Positions 1-11,560 of a stretch of 64,000 bases of DNA are shown here, in pieces. Origin of the DNA: Allomyces macrogynus ATCC 38327 (taxonomy: Eukaryota > Blastocladiomycota > Blastocladiomycetes > Blastocladiales > Blastocladiaceae); contig GG745347.1 of NCBI GenBank assembly GCA_000151295.1, forward strand, positions 56,038 to 120,037, written 5' to 3'. The stretch's first letter is position 1. Each line of letters starts with the position of its first letter. Under the pieces are notes generated by a model, which was given only the letters and a program-made list of their open reading frames with translations, did not search any database and was not told the DNA's origin. The position numbers and the translations under genes are program-made.

Positions 1-574
1 TTCCTCTAGCTCATCGCACATCTAACTCGTATCTTACTTCTATCGATCCCTATCACAGCCAGCTTATCTATTCATGCTCTGTCACGCCCTCTTGCCGCTT
101 CTCAACCACACCATGGCTAGATGACACATACCGCTCCTTGCGGTTTTCTCCTATCTCTTTGTGTTTTTCTTCCGAAGTTTTCTCTTTCTCCTATTGCCTA
201 AAACAAATGTCTCTCACGGACAGTGAGAAAGGGGCGGATAGGACAGGAGATTAAGATGGGGTGGGGGGAGTCGAGAAGGGGCAAACGTAATGGAAACGGA
301 ACGTTACGAAGCGAAGCGAAACGGAAGCGCAGACACACGACCGACACAGATAGGTGGGGGCCAAACAAAAAGCGGAAAGGAACGAGGACAGGAACGAGGA
401 CAGCACATCGGCACGGGACGGGGTATAAATGCAAGACTCCGTGCACGACGCGTCGCGGTAGGTCGGCCAGCGGGCGACCCGCTGGACAGCGAACCGCAGG
501 CGGCGTCGTGCCGGCGTCGTCGATGACACCGAGGCAACGACGGCGCGGCGACCGAGAGGCCGAAACAGACATGT
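1..574. other. 3' flank of the first gene, no gene seen
   Basis: No credible gene. The stretch is the 3' flank of the minus-strand gene ending at 575, with pyrimidine-rich sequence at 1-200. Open frames here are continuations of the unspliced upstream gene in GC-rich DNA. Confidence 0.5.
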
Positions 575-2884
575 TCATTGGCCTTGCAGGTCGGCGGCCA
601 CGTCCAAGCGCGGCTTCTTGGGCGACGAGGCAGCGCCTACAAAAACAAGCAACGGAAACGTCAGTCTCCTGCACCTTCGGAATCGGAAGCGGAGGAATGG
701 GTCGAAGCGTACCATCGTCCAACTCCAAGCCGCGCTTGCGCGACCCGTGCAGCGCATCCTCCACCGACGGGACTGCCGTGGGCGCGGCATCGCCCACCGT
801 CTCACTCGCGACCTCCTCGGTCTCTGCCCCCTCGGCCCGCATCGGTGCAAACAACGCCCCGCGGCTTGTTGCGGCCGCAACCGCACCCAGCGCCGCGCCC
901 ACGAGCGACGGCGACGCAGGCAATCCGGGCCTCGTCGGCGCCGCCACCGCCGCGCCCATCCGGGGACTCATTGGCGCCGACGCCGACATAGCGGCGACGG
1001 AAAACACCGACTGCTGCGGCGAGAGCGTGGGCGAGACCGTGCGCGACGCGCCGTACCGTGCCGGGAACACGTGGTCAGCCGTGGGCGACAGGACCGCCGG
1101 TGCCGCGGACCCCGACGAGGTGTTGTCGGTGACCGCGTCCTCCTCGTACGCGACGAGCCCGTCGTCGTCCTCGCCGTGCGCCTGCTGCGTTGACAGCACC
1201 GAAACGACCGGTGGTTGGTACCCGTTGGCCACGACCGCATCGACGGTCAAGGTCGGGTGCGCGACGGTCGCGTCGGCGGCGGGCACGGGCGAGACCGACG
1301 TCGGCGACGCCGGGAGCGAGGTGGTCGAGCAGGTGTGCGGCGGCGGGGTCGTCGTGGTGGTGGCCGGCGAGTGCGCCGGGGAAATCTGTGCGCTGGTCGG
1401 GGTCGTGGGGTGCGACTCACTGCTGGCCGGTGGTTGAACTTCTTGTGCGTCATTTGCGTCGGGAACGACCTCAGTTTGATGCTGCTGCGGTTGTGTGTCG
1501 ACGGGCCCGTCCAAGGCAAAGTCGTCGTGCTCAAATGAGACGTGCTCGTCGTCATTCCGGAGGCCGTCATGGTCGTCCTCGTCCTGCTCGAGCAATGCCT
1601 GCGCGCGACGCACCAGCTGGTCGAGTTTCCACTGTGCCGACTCGCCGAGGACCTGCAGCGTCATGGTGAGCGGCGTGTCCGAGTCGGGCTTGAGCGTGCG
1701 CAGTAGGTTGGCAAAGTTGACGAGGTGGTTCGAGTGGGCAATGTCAGTTTCCTGGCCGAGGGAAAGAAGAGAACAGAGGTCAGTGACTGTCCAAAGAGGG
1801 GCAGAGGGAGCACTTGAAAACGTACTTCGTGAATCGTAAGGCCTTCGAGATTGTCAAACCGCAAGGCAACCTCGGCCTGCGCGAGGCCAAAGTGCGCCTT
1901 GAGCTGGCGAATCAAGTCGTTGATGGGCTCGTCGTAGAACAGGTCAGTGGTGGCAAACAGCGCGGCGTCGGCGGCGTCTTGGTCGCTGAAGAGCGTGTAG
2001 ATGTGGTCGTCGTACTTAAGCAGCGCCGCTGCCTCGAGCTCTTCTTCGTCTTCTTCCTCACCGTCATGTTCTTGATGCTCCCCGGCGTCGCCATCCGACG
2101 ACGGCAACTTGCTAAACTCGAAGTCGTCGTCGTGGACGCCGTCGTGGTCGCTGTGAGACAGGTCAGACACGTGGGCCGCAGAATCAATGGAGCTGTCGGG
2201 AGCCTGCGAAGAAAGGAGAGAAGCAGCGGTCGCATCGGTCGGCGCAGCAGCCTCCACCGCGTCGTCCGTCTCAAACGACGGCAACGGCACCTCGGGCAAG
2301 TTGGTCGACGCGTGCTCGTTCATGGCCGAATCGGCCGAGTCCACGGTCGCCGCGACTGTGTCAGGCACGAGTGACTCCACCTCGGCTCTGGCCAGCGGCG
2401 GGACCGGTTCGGCGAGCACCGACGCGGCCGAGAGCGGGCTCACGGGCGTGGGGATCTGCGCGACGGGCGACTCGGACGACGACACCGCCGTCGACACCGA
2501 CTGCTGGTGCACGAGCGGGACCAGTGGCGCGAGCGGGTGCGCCGCAGCGTGCGGGCGAAACAAGGGCGAGACATGCGCGTCCGCGACCGGCGGGAGCTCG
2601 GCGCGCGCAACGGGCGTGGTCACGCCCATTTCCACGTCCGAGTCGTCAAACACATCGTCCATGACTGCCGATAGTGCGTCCTCGTCGTCGACGCCGGCGC
2701 CGTCGTTCATGATTGCGTCAACGTCATCGACGTGCACGTCAAGCTGCATGGCGTCGGCCGCGGTCAAGTAGGACGGCGAGTGCGCGGGGCTCGCGGCCAT
2801 GGGCGACGACGCGGGCGAGACGGCGGTCGCGGGCGACACACCGAGCGGCGGTGGCGCGAGAAGAGAGGCGGACAGCGACGACAT
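575..2884 (-). CDS. Unknown acidic, Ser/Pro-rich protein with a conserved-looking central module and C-terminal NLS-like tail
   Basis: Three exons inferred: 2884-1826, 1751-713 and 636-575, giving 719 aa. The introns (1752-1825, 637-712) begin GTACGT and GTACGC and end CAG and TAG. I do not recognise the family. Residues 1-270 are low-complexity and Asp/Ser/Val-rich. About 285-415 is a less biased module with LFYDEPINDLIRQLK, LEGLTIHEETDIAHS and LGESAQWKLDQLVRRAQ, probably alpha-helical. The rest is Pro/Thr/Ser/Ala-rich. The last exon supplies GAASSPKKPRL, a basic patch after RKRGLELDD that resembles a bipartite nuclear signal. The start is the ATG at 2884 (MSSLSASLL); the open frame extends further upstream but reads like leader. 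A nuclear regulatory role is only inferred from composition. Confidence 0.6.
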
Positions 2885-3631
2885 TTCAAGATATCGGCCG
2901 GAATGAAAAGGAGAAGGGGAAGCGGGCGGGTGGGAGGGACAAACGGGGCGGCGCAAGTCGAGCTTGCTTTGCGGGGAGGTGTTAGTGGGCGTACAGCGTT
3001 GTCGGGGCGGTACCGGGCTTGAGCTTGGGCAGGCTTGGAGGCAGGGTCGGCGGTCGCTTGGAGCGGGCAGACGGGAGCCAGAGCGCGCGGCGGCGGCAAT
3101 TATCAGTTGCAGAGCGTTTCGCGAGCGCGTTGCGGGCGGTTGCGGCAAGTGTGGAGAGCACGGTGGCGAGCGGTCGACGGCGTTGTTGACGGATCGGGAG
3201 CGAGGACGACACGAATGAAATGACGGTGTGGAAGTGCCGAGGACGGGAGCTCGAGCACGTTTTCAGGGTCAAAGCGCCAAACGAGAGCTACAACCAAGCC
3301 AAAAATTACGCTTTCCCCAAAGCATGCAGCCATTTTCGTCGGGCCGAGTGTGGACAACGTGCTCTCACGTGAACAAATGCTCAGTCAAAAGTGGAGCTTT
3401 TGCACGTCCAAGTCCCAGCCACCCGCAACTGCTGCTCGCGACAAGAAGTCCAAGAAACTGCCCCCGAAGCCGGCGCGATCGGGTGGAAAGGGTGGAGACA
3501 GACGTAAATATATCGAAATACAGACTCCAGTCACCGACTTGGACCCCCTTTTCATGGCAGGGCCCGGCCGGCGCGCCCCAAACCCATCTGCGCGCGCCGA
3601 ATGCCCTCCTCCTCGTGGTCGATCGGCAGCT
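2885..3631. other. Intergenic: promoter side of the first gene and 3' flank of the second
   Basis: Both neighbours are on the minus strand, so this 747-bp gap holds the promoter and leader of the gene starting at 2884 and the 3' flank of the gene ending at 3632. An isolated AT-rich patch lies near 3503-3525. No TATA box at the expected distance and no coding sequence recognised. Confidence 0.4.
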
Positions 3632-5300
3632 CTACTCGAGCATCTCGCCCGGCGCCGGCGCCGCGCTCGGAATACACTTGCGAATCGCGTCGAGTGCCGC
3701 CGTCTTTTCGCGCAACTGCAATTCGAGCACCTCGTTCTCGCGCTCGAGCCGCGCGACCTTGGCTTTCACGCGCTCCAATTCCTCGAGCACCATGGCCGGG
3801 TATCCCTCGCGCTTGAGCTGGTCGTTCTCGGCATGCAGCGCCGTGCACATGTGCTGCAAGTTGCGGAACTTGCCGTCCAAGTCGCCCATGGCCCGGTGCA
3901 ATGCGCCCTGGAACTCGTTGGCGACAACGGTCGTGTACTCGATGCTGAGCGACGGGGGCGGGACATAGACGGCCGGTTCCTACGCCGTCGATGATGGAAG
4001 TGAGAACCTAAACGCGATTGCGGGTGGAGAAGAGCTTGCATCAACACGCACAATAAACGGCCCCGCGTTCATGCGCATCGGCTGCGTCTGGTCGCGCCCG
4101 TCCTCATCGAACCGCCGCCGCTTGTACTGCAAGATCAGATCCGGCGTGGGCGACCGCGACCCGGCACGGACGCGGCGCCCGCTCGGACTCATCATGGCCT
4201 CGGGCGGCGCGGTCGTCGTTGTGCGGCGCGCCCTCTTGGACAAGTCGCGGCACTGCAATCCAAATCGACGCGACGTAGTGAGCAAACGAATCAAACACGC
4301 ACCCATCGCACCCTCAAATCCAACCCGTACCTTGACAATGTTGGCAATCTCCATGACCTTTTCCGGCACCGTGCCCTGCGCGACCGCTTCCTGCTCCAAC
4401 ACCTTGCGAAACTGCTGCGCCAAGAACACCTTCATCGGCTGCGTCAAATGATCAAACTCGGCATACACGCGTTGCCCATCAAACACGACCCAGACATGGT
4501 CACGGTCGTCCTTTTGAATCGACGAAATGTCGCCAGTCACGCGCTTTTTCAGGTTCTTCGAGGCCACTTCCATGAACCCGGCATGCACAAAGTACATGGG
4601 CGTCTGCGCGCCACAGACACTCGCCAAGTCGATTTCTGTGTGCCCGACACTCGGCGTATGCTGCTGCAGACCGAGCATCCCGGCGGAATTGCGCATCAGC
4701 GGCGTCGATGCGGCGCTTGAGAGATCGGCGGGCGAGTGCACGCGGCCGCCCGCGGGGGACATGTGCGGCAACCCGGCGAGCGCGGCCGCCGTCGTCGGGT
4801 CGGCGAGCGGGTGCATTGGCGGGTGCGGGATCGCGACGAGCGCGGCCAAGTTGTGCGCGGTCGTGACGGCGGGCAAGGTCGCGGCGGCCGCGGCGGCCGC
4901 GGCTGCCGCAGCCGCAGCCGCAGCTGCAGCCGAGGGCGTCGTCGGAGTCGCCGCCGCGCTCAGAAACTGCGAAATCGAGTCGAAGCGCTGCTGGTTCTGC
5001 GGAGAGGTCGTCAGCGCCGGTGGCGGGAGCGGATGTTGCTGGTGCTGGTGCGGTTGTTGTTGCTGCTGGTGCTGCTGGTGCTGCTGCTGCGCGAGTACGT
5101 GCGCCTGCGAGCCCGCCGTCGTGGCGGCAATATGCTGCACGGCTACATGATGCGAGGGACGATAAGGAATGGATGCGAGTCTGCGAAGATGGCGGGAAGA
5201 GAAGCGTACTTGGCACAGGAGCCATACTCAGGCCGGGGATTTGGCCCTCCATGGTCGCGGATAATTCTGGGTCATGGAGGACCATTTGCCGCAAACACAT
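3632..5300 (-). CDS. Unknown Gln/His- and poly-Ala-rich protein with C-terminal coiled coil
   Basis: Four exons inferred: 5300-5210, 5142-4331, 4252-4052 and 3979-3632, giving 483 aa. Introns begin GTACGC, GTACGG and GTGCGT; phases are 1, 0 and 0. The N-terminal third has a Gln/His tract (AQQQHQQHQQQQQ) and about 17 consecutive alanines. Residues ~195-300 look folded (PMYFVHAGFMEVASKNLKKR, DHVWVVFDGQRVYAEFDHL). A basic, Arg-rich linker (KRARR, YKRRRFDEDG) follows. The last ~85 residues form a heptad-like coiled coil (LEELERVKAKVARLERENEV). The layout suits a transcriptional regulator or chromatin-associated protein, but I cannot name a family. The first in-frame ATG is at 5300; an ATG at 5252 (MEGQIPG) is an equally possible start. 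The 78-nt second intron is stop-free, so retention cannot be excluded. Confidence 0.6.
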
Positions 5301-6006
5301 TAGCTTCCATTGGTAATTGATGTTGGTGCTGCCTGCTGCACGCCAATCGAGTGCGCTTCGCCCGACGCCGTTTCCGATGCTCTTGCTTCGCGACGCTGTT
5401 CAACGGTATTGAAACATCATTGGACGGTGGCGGCCATTATTGGTCGTCATCGGCAGCCAAACAAGAGCCCATCCAAACCGGGTGTCGTCGCGAAGCGATA
5501 GGAAGCGGAATAGCTGATCTCGATGGTGGCGGCATTGGACGCGCGCTCGCTCGCGCTCGTGCAGCAAGAGGGGAATGACCATGTTTACCGGCCGGATGTG
5601 TTATTATTGCAGCGCAAAGAGAGGATGGACTAACGCAGTTGGGTGGATGGAAGCGATGGATGCTTGGTTGCCTTGCCTTTGTTGCTGCGGCAGGCCACAA
5701 ACGTTGACCAAACAAGACTCCAAAAAGGTGGCGGACTGTGCATTCGAATACGTCACGTGTGAATGACCAGCGCGAACAGCCATCATCGAGCGTTGAGGGT
5801 GCCGTGCTCGCGAGGTTGACGATGTTTTCGCGCACTACTGCCGACGATGAGCGAACGGGCGTAGCCGGGCGTGGCCGACGGCGATGAGCGAGCGTGGCCA
5901 ACGATGTTGCTGACGGCGACAAAATCCTGACAAACGAGACACCCTAAATTGTCCTCCACGAAATAGATATCAACCATGCCGCACATCCGACCCACGTTCC
6001 CTCTCC
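5301..6006. other. Intergenic: promoter side of the Q/A-rich gene and PEX5 3' flank
   Basis: A 706-bp stretch without a recognisable gene. It lies upstream of the gene starting at 5300 and downstream of PEX5. Short GA/CG-rich near-repeats (gatgagcgagcg-like) occur at about 5845-5900. Confidence 0.4.
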
Positions 6007-8285
6007 TTACGCGCCATGCGACGCATCAAACGCGGCCCTCAGCGCGCCCAGGTCGCGCGTATCGCACAGCGCGGCCCAATCCGACTTGTTCATGAGCAGC
6101 GTCGCCATCTTGAGCGTTTCCCAGACATTGGCCGACATGAAGCCCGACGTCACATTATTCGCGGCCGCCTGGATCGACAGTGCCTCGAGCAAATGGTGCA
6201 CGGCCTCCGAGTGCTGGCCGAGGTTGATGCACGCAATCGCCAAGTTGTACCGCGCGCGAATATACGACGGGTTAATCGCCAGCGCGTGGAAGTAGGCGTC
6301 CATGGCGCGTGACGCCTCGTGCGAGTTGGCCAGCGTCGCGCCCAACTTGTTCCACAGCAGGTAATCGCCTGGCCGCTGGTTGAGCGCGGCCTGGAAACAG
6401 TCGACGGCCTTGGTGTACTCTTCGGAGACGTTGAAGAGCACGCCGAGCCCGGCCTGCACATCGGCGTCGATCTCGCCGTCGACCGAGTGCTGCACGGCTT
6501 CCAGGTAGAGGTTGAGCACGTCGCGCATCGAGTCGCCCGTCTTGACCACGTTCGACTCGAGATGCGCGTACTTAGGGTTGTTGTGGATCCATTGCCGCAG
6601 CGAGTCGAACGCTGGTTCCGGGCGCGACTCGTTCGTGTAGGAAACGGCCAGCGCGAGCCATCCGTCGAGCAACGTCGGGTTCTGCGACATGGCGCGCCGC
6701 AACGCCGCAATCGCCTGCTGCTCGCGCTCGTTTTCCTGCTGCTTGGTGCCTATCGTCGATCGCAAGGTGAACACGCGTATCCGGCCACAAGAAAAGGGAC
6801 AGGAGGAAAGCGTACCCAGCAACATCCACGAATGCGCATCGGCCGGGTTCTTGGCCACCCGGGCCTCGAGCAACAAAATCGCGTCCGACAGCGACAACCC
6901 CTCGATCGGGACCGCGTCGAGCGCCTGCGGCGACTCCGACAAGAAATGATTCGCCGGCTCAAACTGGTACTCTTCGTACTCAGGCACTTGCGCGTCCCAC
7001 GAGTTGTAGAGTTCCATCTCGGCCTGCGCCTTTTGAAACTCCTGGAACCAGTCGCCGTCCGACATACCCGCGCCGAAATCGGGCATATCAAACTGCTCGG
7101 CCCAGTCAGCCTCGATGCCCTGCGCGGTGCCCGCACCTTGCTCAAACTCCTTGGTCCACATCGAATCGACAAACCCGTCGGCGTGCGCCTGGAACTGGTC
7201 GGCCCAATCGGCGGTGCCCGCCGGCTTGCCTTTCCCCTCGACGACCTTATCCCCTTCGATCGTGAGTTCCTCGTCGCGCAGCTTTTGCATGAACTTGACA
7301 AACTCGGAGTTGGCAAACTTCGGGTCGTCGGTCTCGACCGAGTTGAGCAGTTCGGCCGCGGTCTTGGCCAGGTCCGATTTCGTCGCATCGGCCGGCTGCG
7401 CGGCCTGGAACTCGTCAATCCACTGCGCGGCCTGCGCCTCCTGCTGCTGCGCAAACTCGGCCTCCCACGTCGCCGGCGGCGTGGGGGCCGCACGCGCTTC
7501 CTGGAACGCGCGGTCGAGCGCGGCGTGGTCTTCGGCCGAGAGAACGACGGGCCGCTGGTGGTGCTGGAACTGCTCAAACTCTTGCGCCCAGGCTACGCAA
7601 ACCAAACCTGCACGTCAGTCGCAATCTCTCCCTCGTCCGGCAACCGCGGACGAACGTGGCGTACCTGCCGGCGGCGCAAACGCAGCCGCGCGGTGCGCGT
7701 CGCGTGCCGTCTGGAACGCCGCATCAAACTTGGTCATATCGTCGCGCGACAGACCGGGCGCGGGCCCCTGGAACTGCACGAATTCCGCGTGCCAGTCGGC
7801 GGGTCCGGGCCGCTGCATCTGCATCTGTGCGCCCGGTGGCGGTGGTGGCGGCGCGTGGATCGCGTCCAAGTCGCGGTGCATGTCGCGGAACCCAAACAGG
7901 TCGTCTTGCGGCATGCGTGCCGCGGCGACGCGCGACGACGACGGGCCGGCCGACGCGCGCAGGAATTCCTCGGCGAGCTATGTGGGTTGCTAAGGTCAGG
8001 GGGGGGGGGGGGGGGCGGAACCAGCCGGAGCAGGGTGGAGACCGCGAACGTGAGGCGTACCTCTTGCTGGCGGATGGCATCTTGCGTCTGCTGCTGTTGC
8101 CGGAGCTGCAAGTAACGAGCGCAAACGCGGTGTCGTCAGCAGTCCGCTCGTGGTGGTCGCAGAAGCGGAGCACGGGCGACGCGGAGGCGTACATGGCGCG
8201 AGGCCTGGCCAAACGAGTCCTGGAACGTGTCCTGGTCGAGCTGCTGCTTGAGCGAGGCCAGCGGGTTGACGGGGCCGCAGTCCAT
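6007..8285 (-). CDS. PEX5: Peroxisomal targeting signal 1 receptor PEX5
   Basis: Cytosolic shuttle receptor that binds C-terminal SKL-type signals through TPRs and docks at the peroxisomal importomer. Five exons inferred: 8285-8193, 8105-8061, 7977-7665, 7592-6816 and 6749-6007, giving 656 aa. The start is fixed by MDCGPVNPLASLKQQ, which has the conserved near-N-terminal Cys (C3, the recycling ubiquitination site in this family) before an NPL motif. The N-terminal half carries eight WxxxF motifs (WHAEF, WAQEF, WEAEF, WIDEF, WADQF, WTKEF, WAEQF, WFQEF), the PEX14/PEX13-binding elements. The C-terminal half has TPRs, e.g. WMLLGTKQQENEREQQAI, LAVSYTNE and LWNKLGATLANSHEASRAM. All introns start GTACGC; intron 2 holds a 17-nt homopolymer. 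Exon phases (0,0,1,1) restore a continuous family-like protein. Confidence 0.93.
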
Positions 8286-8885
8286 GGTGGTGGTCGCGGT
8301 TTGGTTGGTGTGTTGGAAGGTTGTTTCTTGGTTGTTGCAGCGATGCAGCGCCTGGTCGGTAGCGTGGGCGGGCGCGAGTGGTCAGACTGCAGCAAGTCGC
8401 GGGCGCTGGGCGGGTCGGGAGCGCGCGCTGGGTCGTGGTCGTGGCGCAGCGTCTTAGGAGAGAGCGTCGGCGTCGTCGGCGATGACCTGTCGCGACGGAG
8501 GTGGATTGGAAGACTTAAGAGAGTGGCCAAAGGTGACAAAACCGTTCCGGGCAATGGTCGTCTGCCGAGCTGTTCGGGCCGAGCCAAAAACAAAATGAAT
8601 GGTGATCATTTCAGACCACGGTCACGCTGTGCCAAAGAACCGCGCGCCGGTTGAGCCGAGCCGGCATCTCCATCACCTCCAACCTCCAACTCTGTAGGGT
8701 CGGCCGCCAATCTCCATGCTCTGCTCGGTCAGGACACGACGGTGGTGCAAGAGAACGAACGGACAGCACGCGGCGCCCCAATCTATTCGGTGCGCGTCCA
8801 GCACGGACGCGCGGAGCAAAGTACATGCCACAGCGCGAGGAAATACAGACCAACCTTTGCAAAGTTTACCCCACAAACCCGCGCG
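8286..8885. other. PEX5 promoter region and homeobox gene 3' flank
   Basis: A 600-bp gap between the PEX5 start and the stop of the next minus-strand gene. It is the PEX5 upstream region; no TATA box or other site stands out, and no coding sequence is recognised. Confidence 0.4.
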
Positions 8886-11105
8886 CTACATCGCCAACCG
8901 TGCCCCAGAGTCGACCCGGTCGCTCGTGCCGCCAGGTGTGCCCAGAGCAAGCCCGAGCGTTCCGCCCGCCATCCACACTGGCCGCACCGCCGCGTCGGCG
9001 CCCTTGCCCGCGACAACCGGGTCCGGCTCCGCCTCGGCCCACCGCTCCAGCGCCACGTCCACCTCGAGCGGTTCCGGGACACTCGCGTCGGCCCACGCGT
9101 CGCGCACAGCGTCGGTCGGCACGGATCCGAGTGGCGTAACGGCCTCGAGTCGCGCGCCGAGCAGCGCGTCAGGCGATTCGTAGCCAACCGCGCCGGCAGA
9201 CCCAAACAACACCGACGGCGACGCGGCCGCGTCGCGGAACGGTGTCTCGGCGGTCACATCAAGCATCGAGTCGGCGTCGGCCTTAATCCACCGCGTGCGG
9301 TCGGGTGGGGGCTGGAACGGCGGCGGCGCCAGAACGTGGGCCGCGGTGTCGTTATGGAACGGGAGCGGCGAAGCGTCAGTGGGAAGCGGCACGGCGGCGT
9401 CGGTAGGGAACGGGAGCAGCACGGGATCGGGGACCACCATGTCGAAGTCCATGGTCAGTGCCGCGTCGACCATATCGCTGAAGACGGGGAAGCCACCAGC
9501 GGCACCGGGCTGTGCGGAGAGTGCGTCCGGGAGGACCACCGCACTCAAAGACGCCGTGCCCACCGTTGCGTCGGGCAGAACTAACGCGGGCGCGGGCACA
9601 GCAGACGGGACCGAGTCCGCTCGACTCGCCGCAAGCCCAAGTGCCGACAATTGCGCGACCAAAGTGTGCGCTTGACTGGCCGCCGCATCGTCGCGCTTGG
9701 TGCGCTTGGTCGGCGAGCTTGGCGGATCCCCGCCTCCACGGCGTTTGGTCAGCGAACTTGGCGCGTCCCCACCTCCACGGCGTTTGATCGGCGAGCCGCG
9801 GGACCAGCCCAGATTCTTGCTCAACGCCGCCGCCGCGCCGCCACTGGGCATCGCGTCCCCATCAGAGAGAAGCAGGAACGGCAGCGGTGGAGGAGTCGGG
9901 ATCGCCGCCGCGAGCGAGGCATGGGCACTCGTGGAGCTCGATTGCGACACGGACGAAACGTGCCTGGCCTTGTCGCGCGCGTGACGCGAAACTGGCGATG
10001 CCGGAAGTGACCCGTCGGGGAAGGACAGCGGCCGGTCTGCGAGTTGCACCATGCGCAGAGCCGAATCGGTCATCGTCGGAATCGCGGCAAAGGGCGATGA
10101 CGACGGAGCGCGTGCACGCGACCCGACTTGACAAGCCGGCGAAGAAGGGCCCATCTCCAGCATCGCTGGGTACTCGGGCGCAAGCGGCGCCGCAATCCAC
10201 GCGTACCCCAGCACCGGCGCCGGCGCTGACCCCATGTCCCCCGGCGGCACGACAAATTCGACCCCATTCGGCCCAGCAGGTGCCGCGCCAGCCGGAATCA
10301 AAACGGGCGCGTACCCCGCGCCGACCAGTGCCGCACAATACGCGCCGCCCCCCTCGGCACCCGTACTGCCGTGCTTGACGTCGCGCTGCACCTTGGCGCG
10401 GTAATTTTGGAACCACACGCGCACCGTCTGGTCGTCGGTGCCGACGAGCTTGATCAAGTGCTTTCGCTGGTCCTTAGTCGGGTGGTCCGTGACCGTTTCA
10501 AAGTAGTGCACGAGCACGTCGCGCTGCTGCGGCGTGTACATGTTGCGCTTCTTGCGCGGGCGCAGCTCGTGCACCATGGGGTCGGGCGAGTGCGAGCGCG
10601 GTTCCGATGTGCCGCGGGTCCGGGATTCGGGAGGGTCGTGCGCGTGTTCCTTGGGCGGGTGGATGGGTGGAGGTGCCTGGTGATGAGGAGAAAGAAGGCG
10701 GGGTCAGATCTTCGGCGTGAAGATGCGGGATCGGCAGAGGCATCATTTTGAGCAACGTACAGGACCCGACGACGGCAAGATCGCCCGGTACTTGCGCGGG
10801 GGCGACGGCGGCTGGCTCGTCCCATTGCCGTGGCCATCGTGCCGACGCTCTTCGTCGGTCATTGGTCCGTGATGCGGAAAGAACGGAGCGGCAGGACTGA
10901 GAGTACTGGTCAAGAATTGGCCAGCGTATGGCGCCGCAGGAACGGGATTGGCCCCGGGATGAGAAGACGAGCTTGATGAAGCGAGGACAGGAGCCACGGA
11001 GGGACCGAGAGAGCGTGGCGGGAAGACTGAGCAGTCGAGCCGCCCATTCGTCAGGTCAAGGTGCGGATCCTTGCCCGCGCAGCCTGCGGGGGACGTGGAC
11101 GTCAT
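8886..11105 (-). CDS. Homeodomain transcription factor
   Basis: Two exons inferred (11105-10761, 10676-8886; intron GTACGT...CAG, phase 0), giving 711 aa. The homeodomain lies at about residues 152-212. It starts PRKKRNMYTPQQRDVLVHYF, and its recognition helix contains VRVWFQNYRAKVQR with the invariant W, F, N and R positions. Spacing looks like a typical 60-residue domain rather than an obvious three-residue-insertion (TALE) type. C-terminal to it, at the middle of the protein, a KRRGGGD-PSS unit is repeated twice and followed by PTKRTKRDD, a likely nuclear signal. The remainder is long Ala/Pro/Asp/Val-rich sequence suited to activation. The first ATG of exon 1 is used; a later in-frame ATG (MTDEERRHDG) is possible. 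DNA targets cannot be told from sequence. Low-complexity flanks make orthology with other fungal homeobox genes uncertain. Confidence 0.85.
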
Positions 11106-11560
11106 GGCCGACGCAACAGCCCCGGCGAGTCGGCAAAATGAAGGCGCATGCCCGCGGTGGGGAGAGAAATCGAGGATGTTGCGAGCCGAGGTAGATCAGG
11201 GTCAGAGATCCGAGATTGTCACTTGGAAAACGTGGTCGACGGGTGGCAGGCAGCGCCTAGCAATGATTTTGTGCGGACGAGCAGCGGATCGGCAGCAGAG
11301 CGCCAGTGCCGAATCGAGAGAGTGTCGAAGAGGCGGCTGCAGCAAGTTGGGCGTCGAATCGGTGAGGGAGACGAGAGGAGTGTGGTTGGTGTGCGTGCAG
11401 AGAAGGCGGTGACAGATCACAGAAGTGTGTGCATCCTCTGTTGCGTCAAGGTTGCCCCTACACGATCTTACTCGGCGCGATTCCACACTCGTCGTCTTGG
11501 AGAAACTGAAGAGATGCAACAGAAACATGAATTAAGTTTCTTGGCGCTTGCTCTGGAGGT
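11106..11560. other. Homeobox gene upstream region
   Basis: GC-rich intergenic DNA upstream of the homeobox gene, ending where composition changes sharply to the CpG-poor block. No gene recognised. Confidence 0.35.

Noticed and set aside
198..574. Unspliced continuation of the first gene downstream of 575
   Set aside because: Reading through the intron at 637-712 gives Arg/Leu/Phe-rich nonsense; splicing GTACGC...TAG gives a coherent basic C-terminus ending at 575.
6319..8115. 598-codon open frame antisense to PEX5
   Set aside because: Arg-rich shadow frame; PEX5 TPR and WxxxF coding lies on the other strand.
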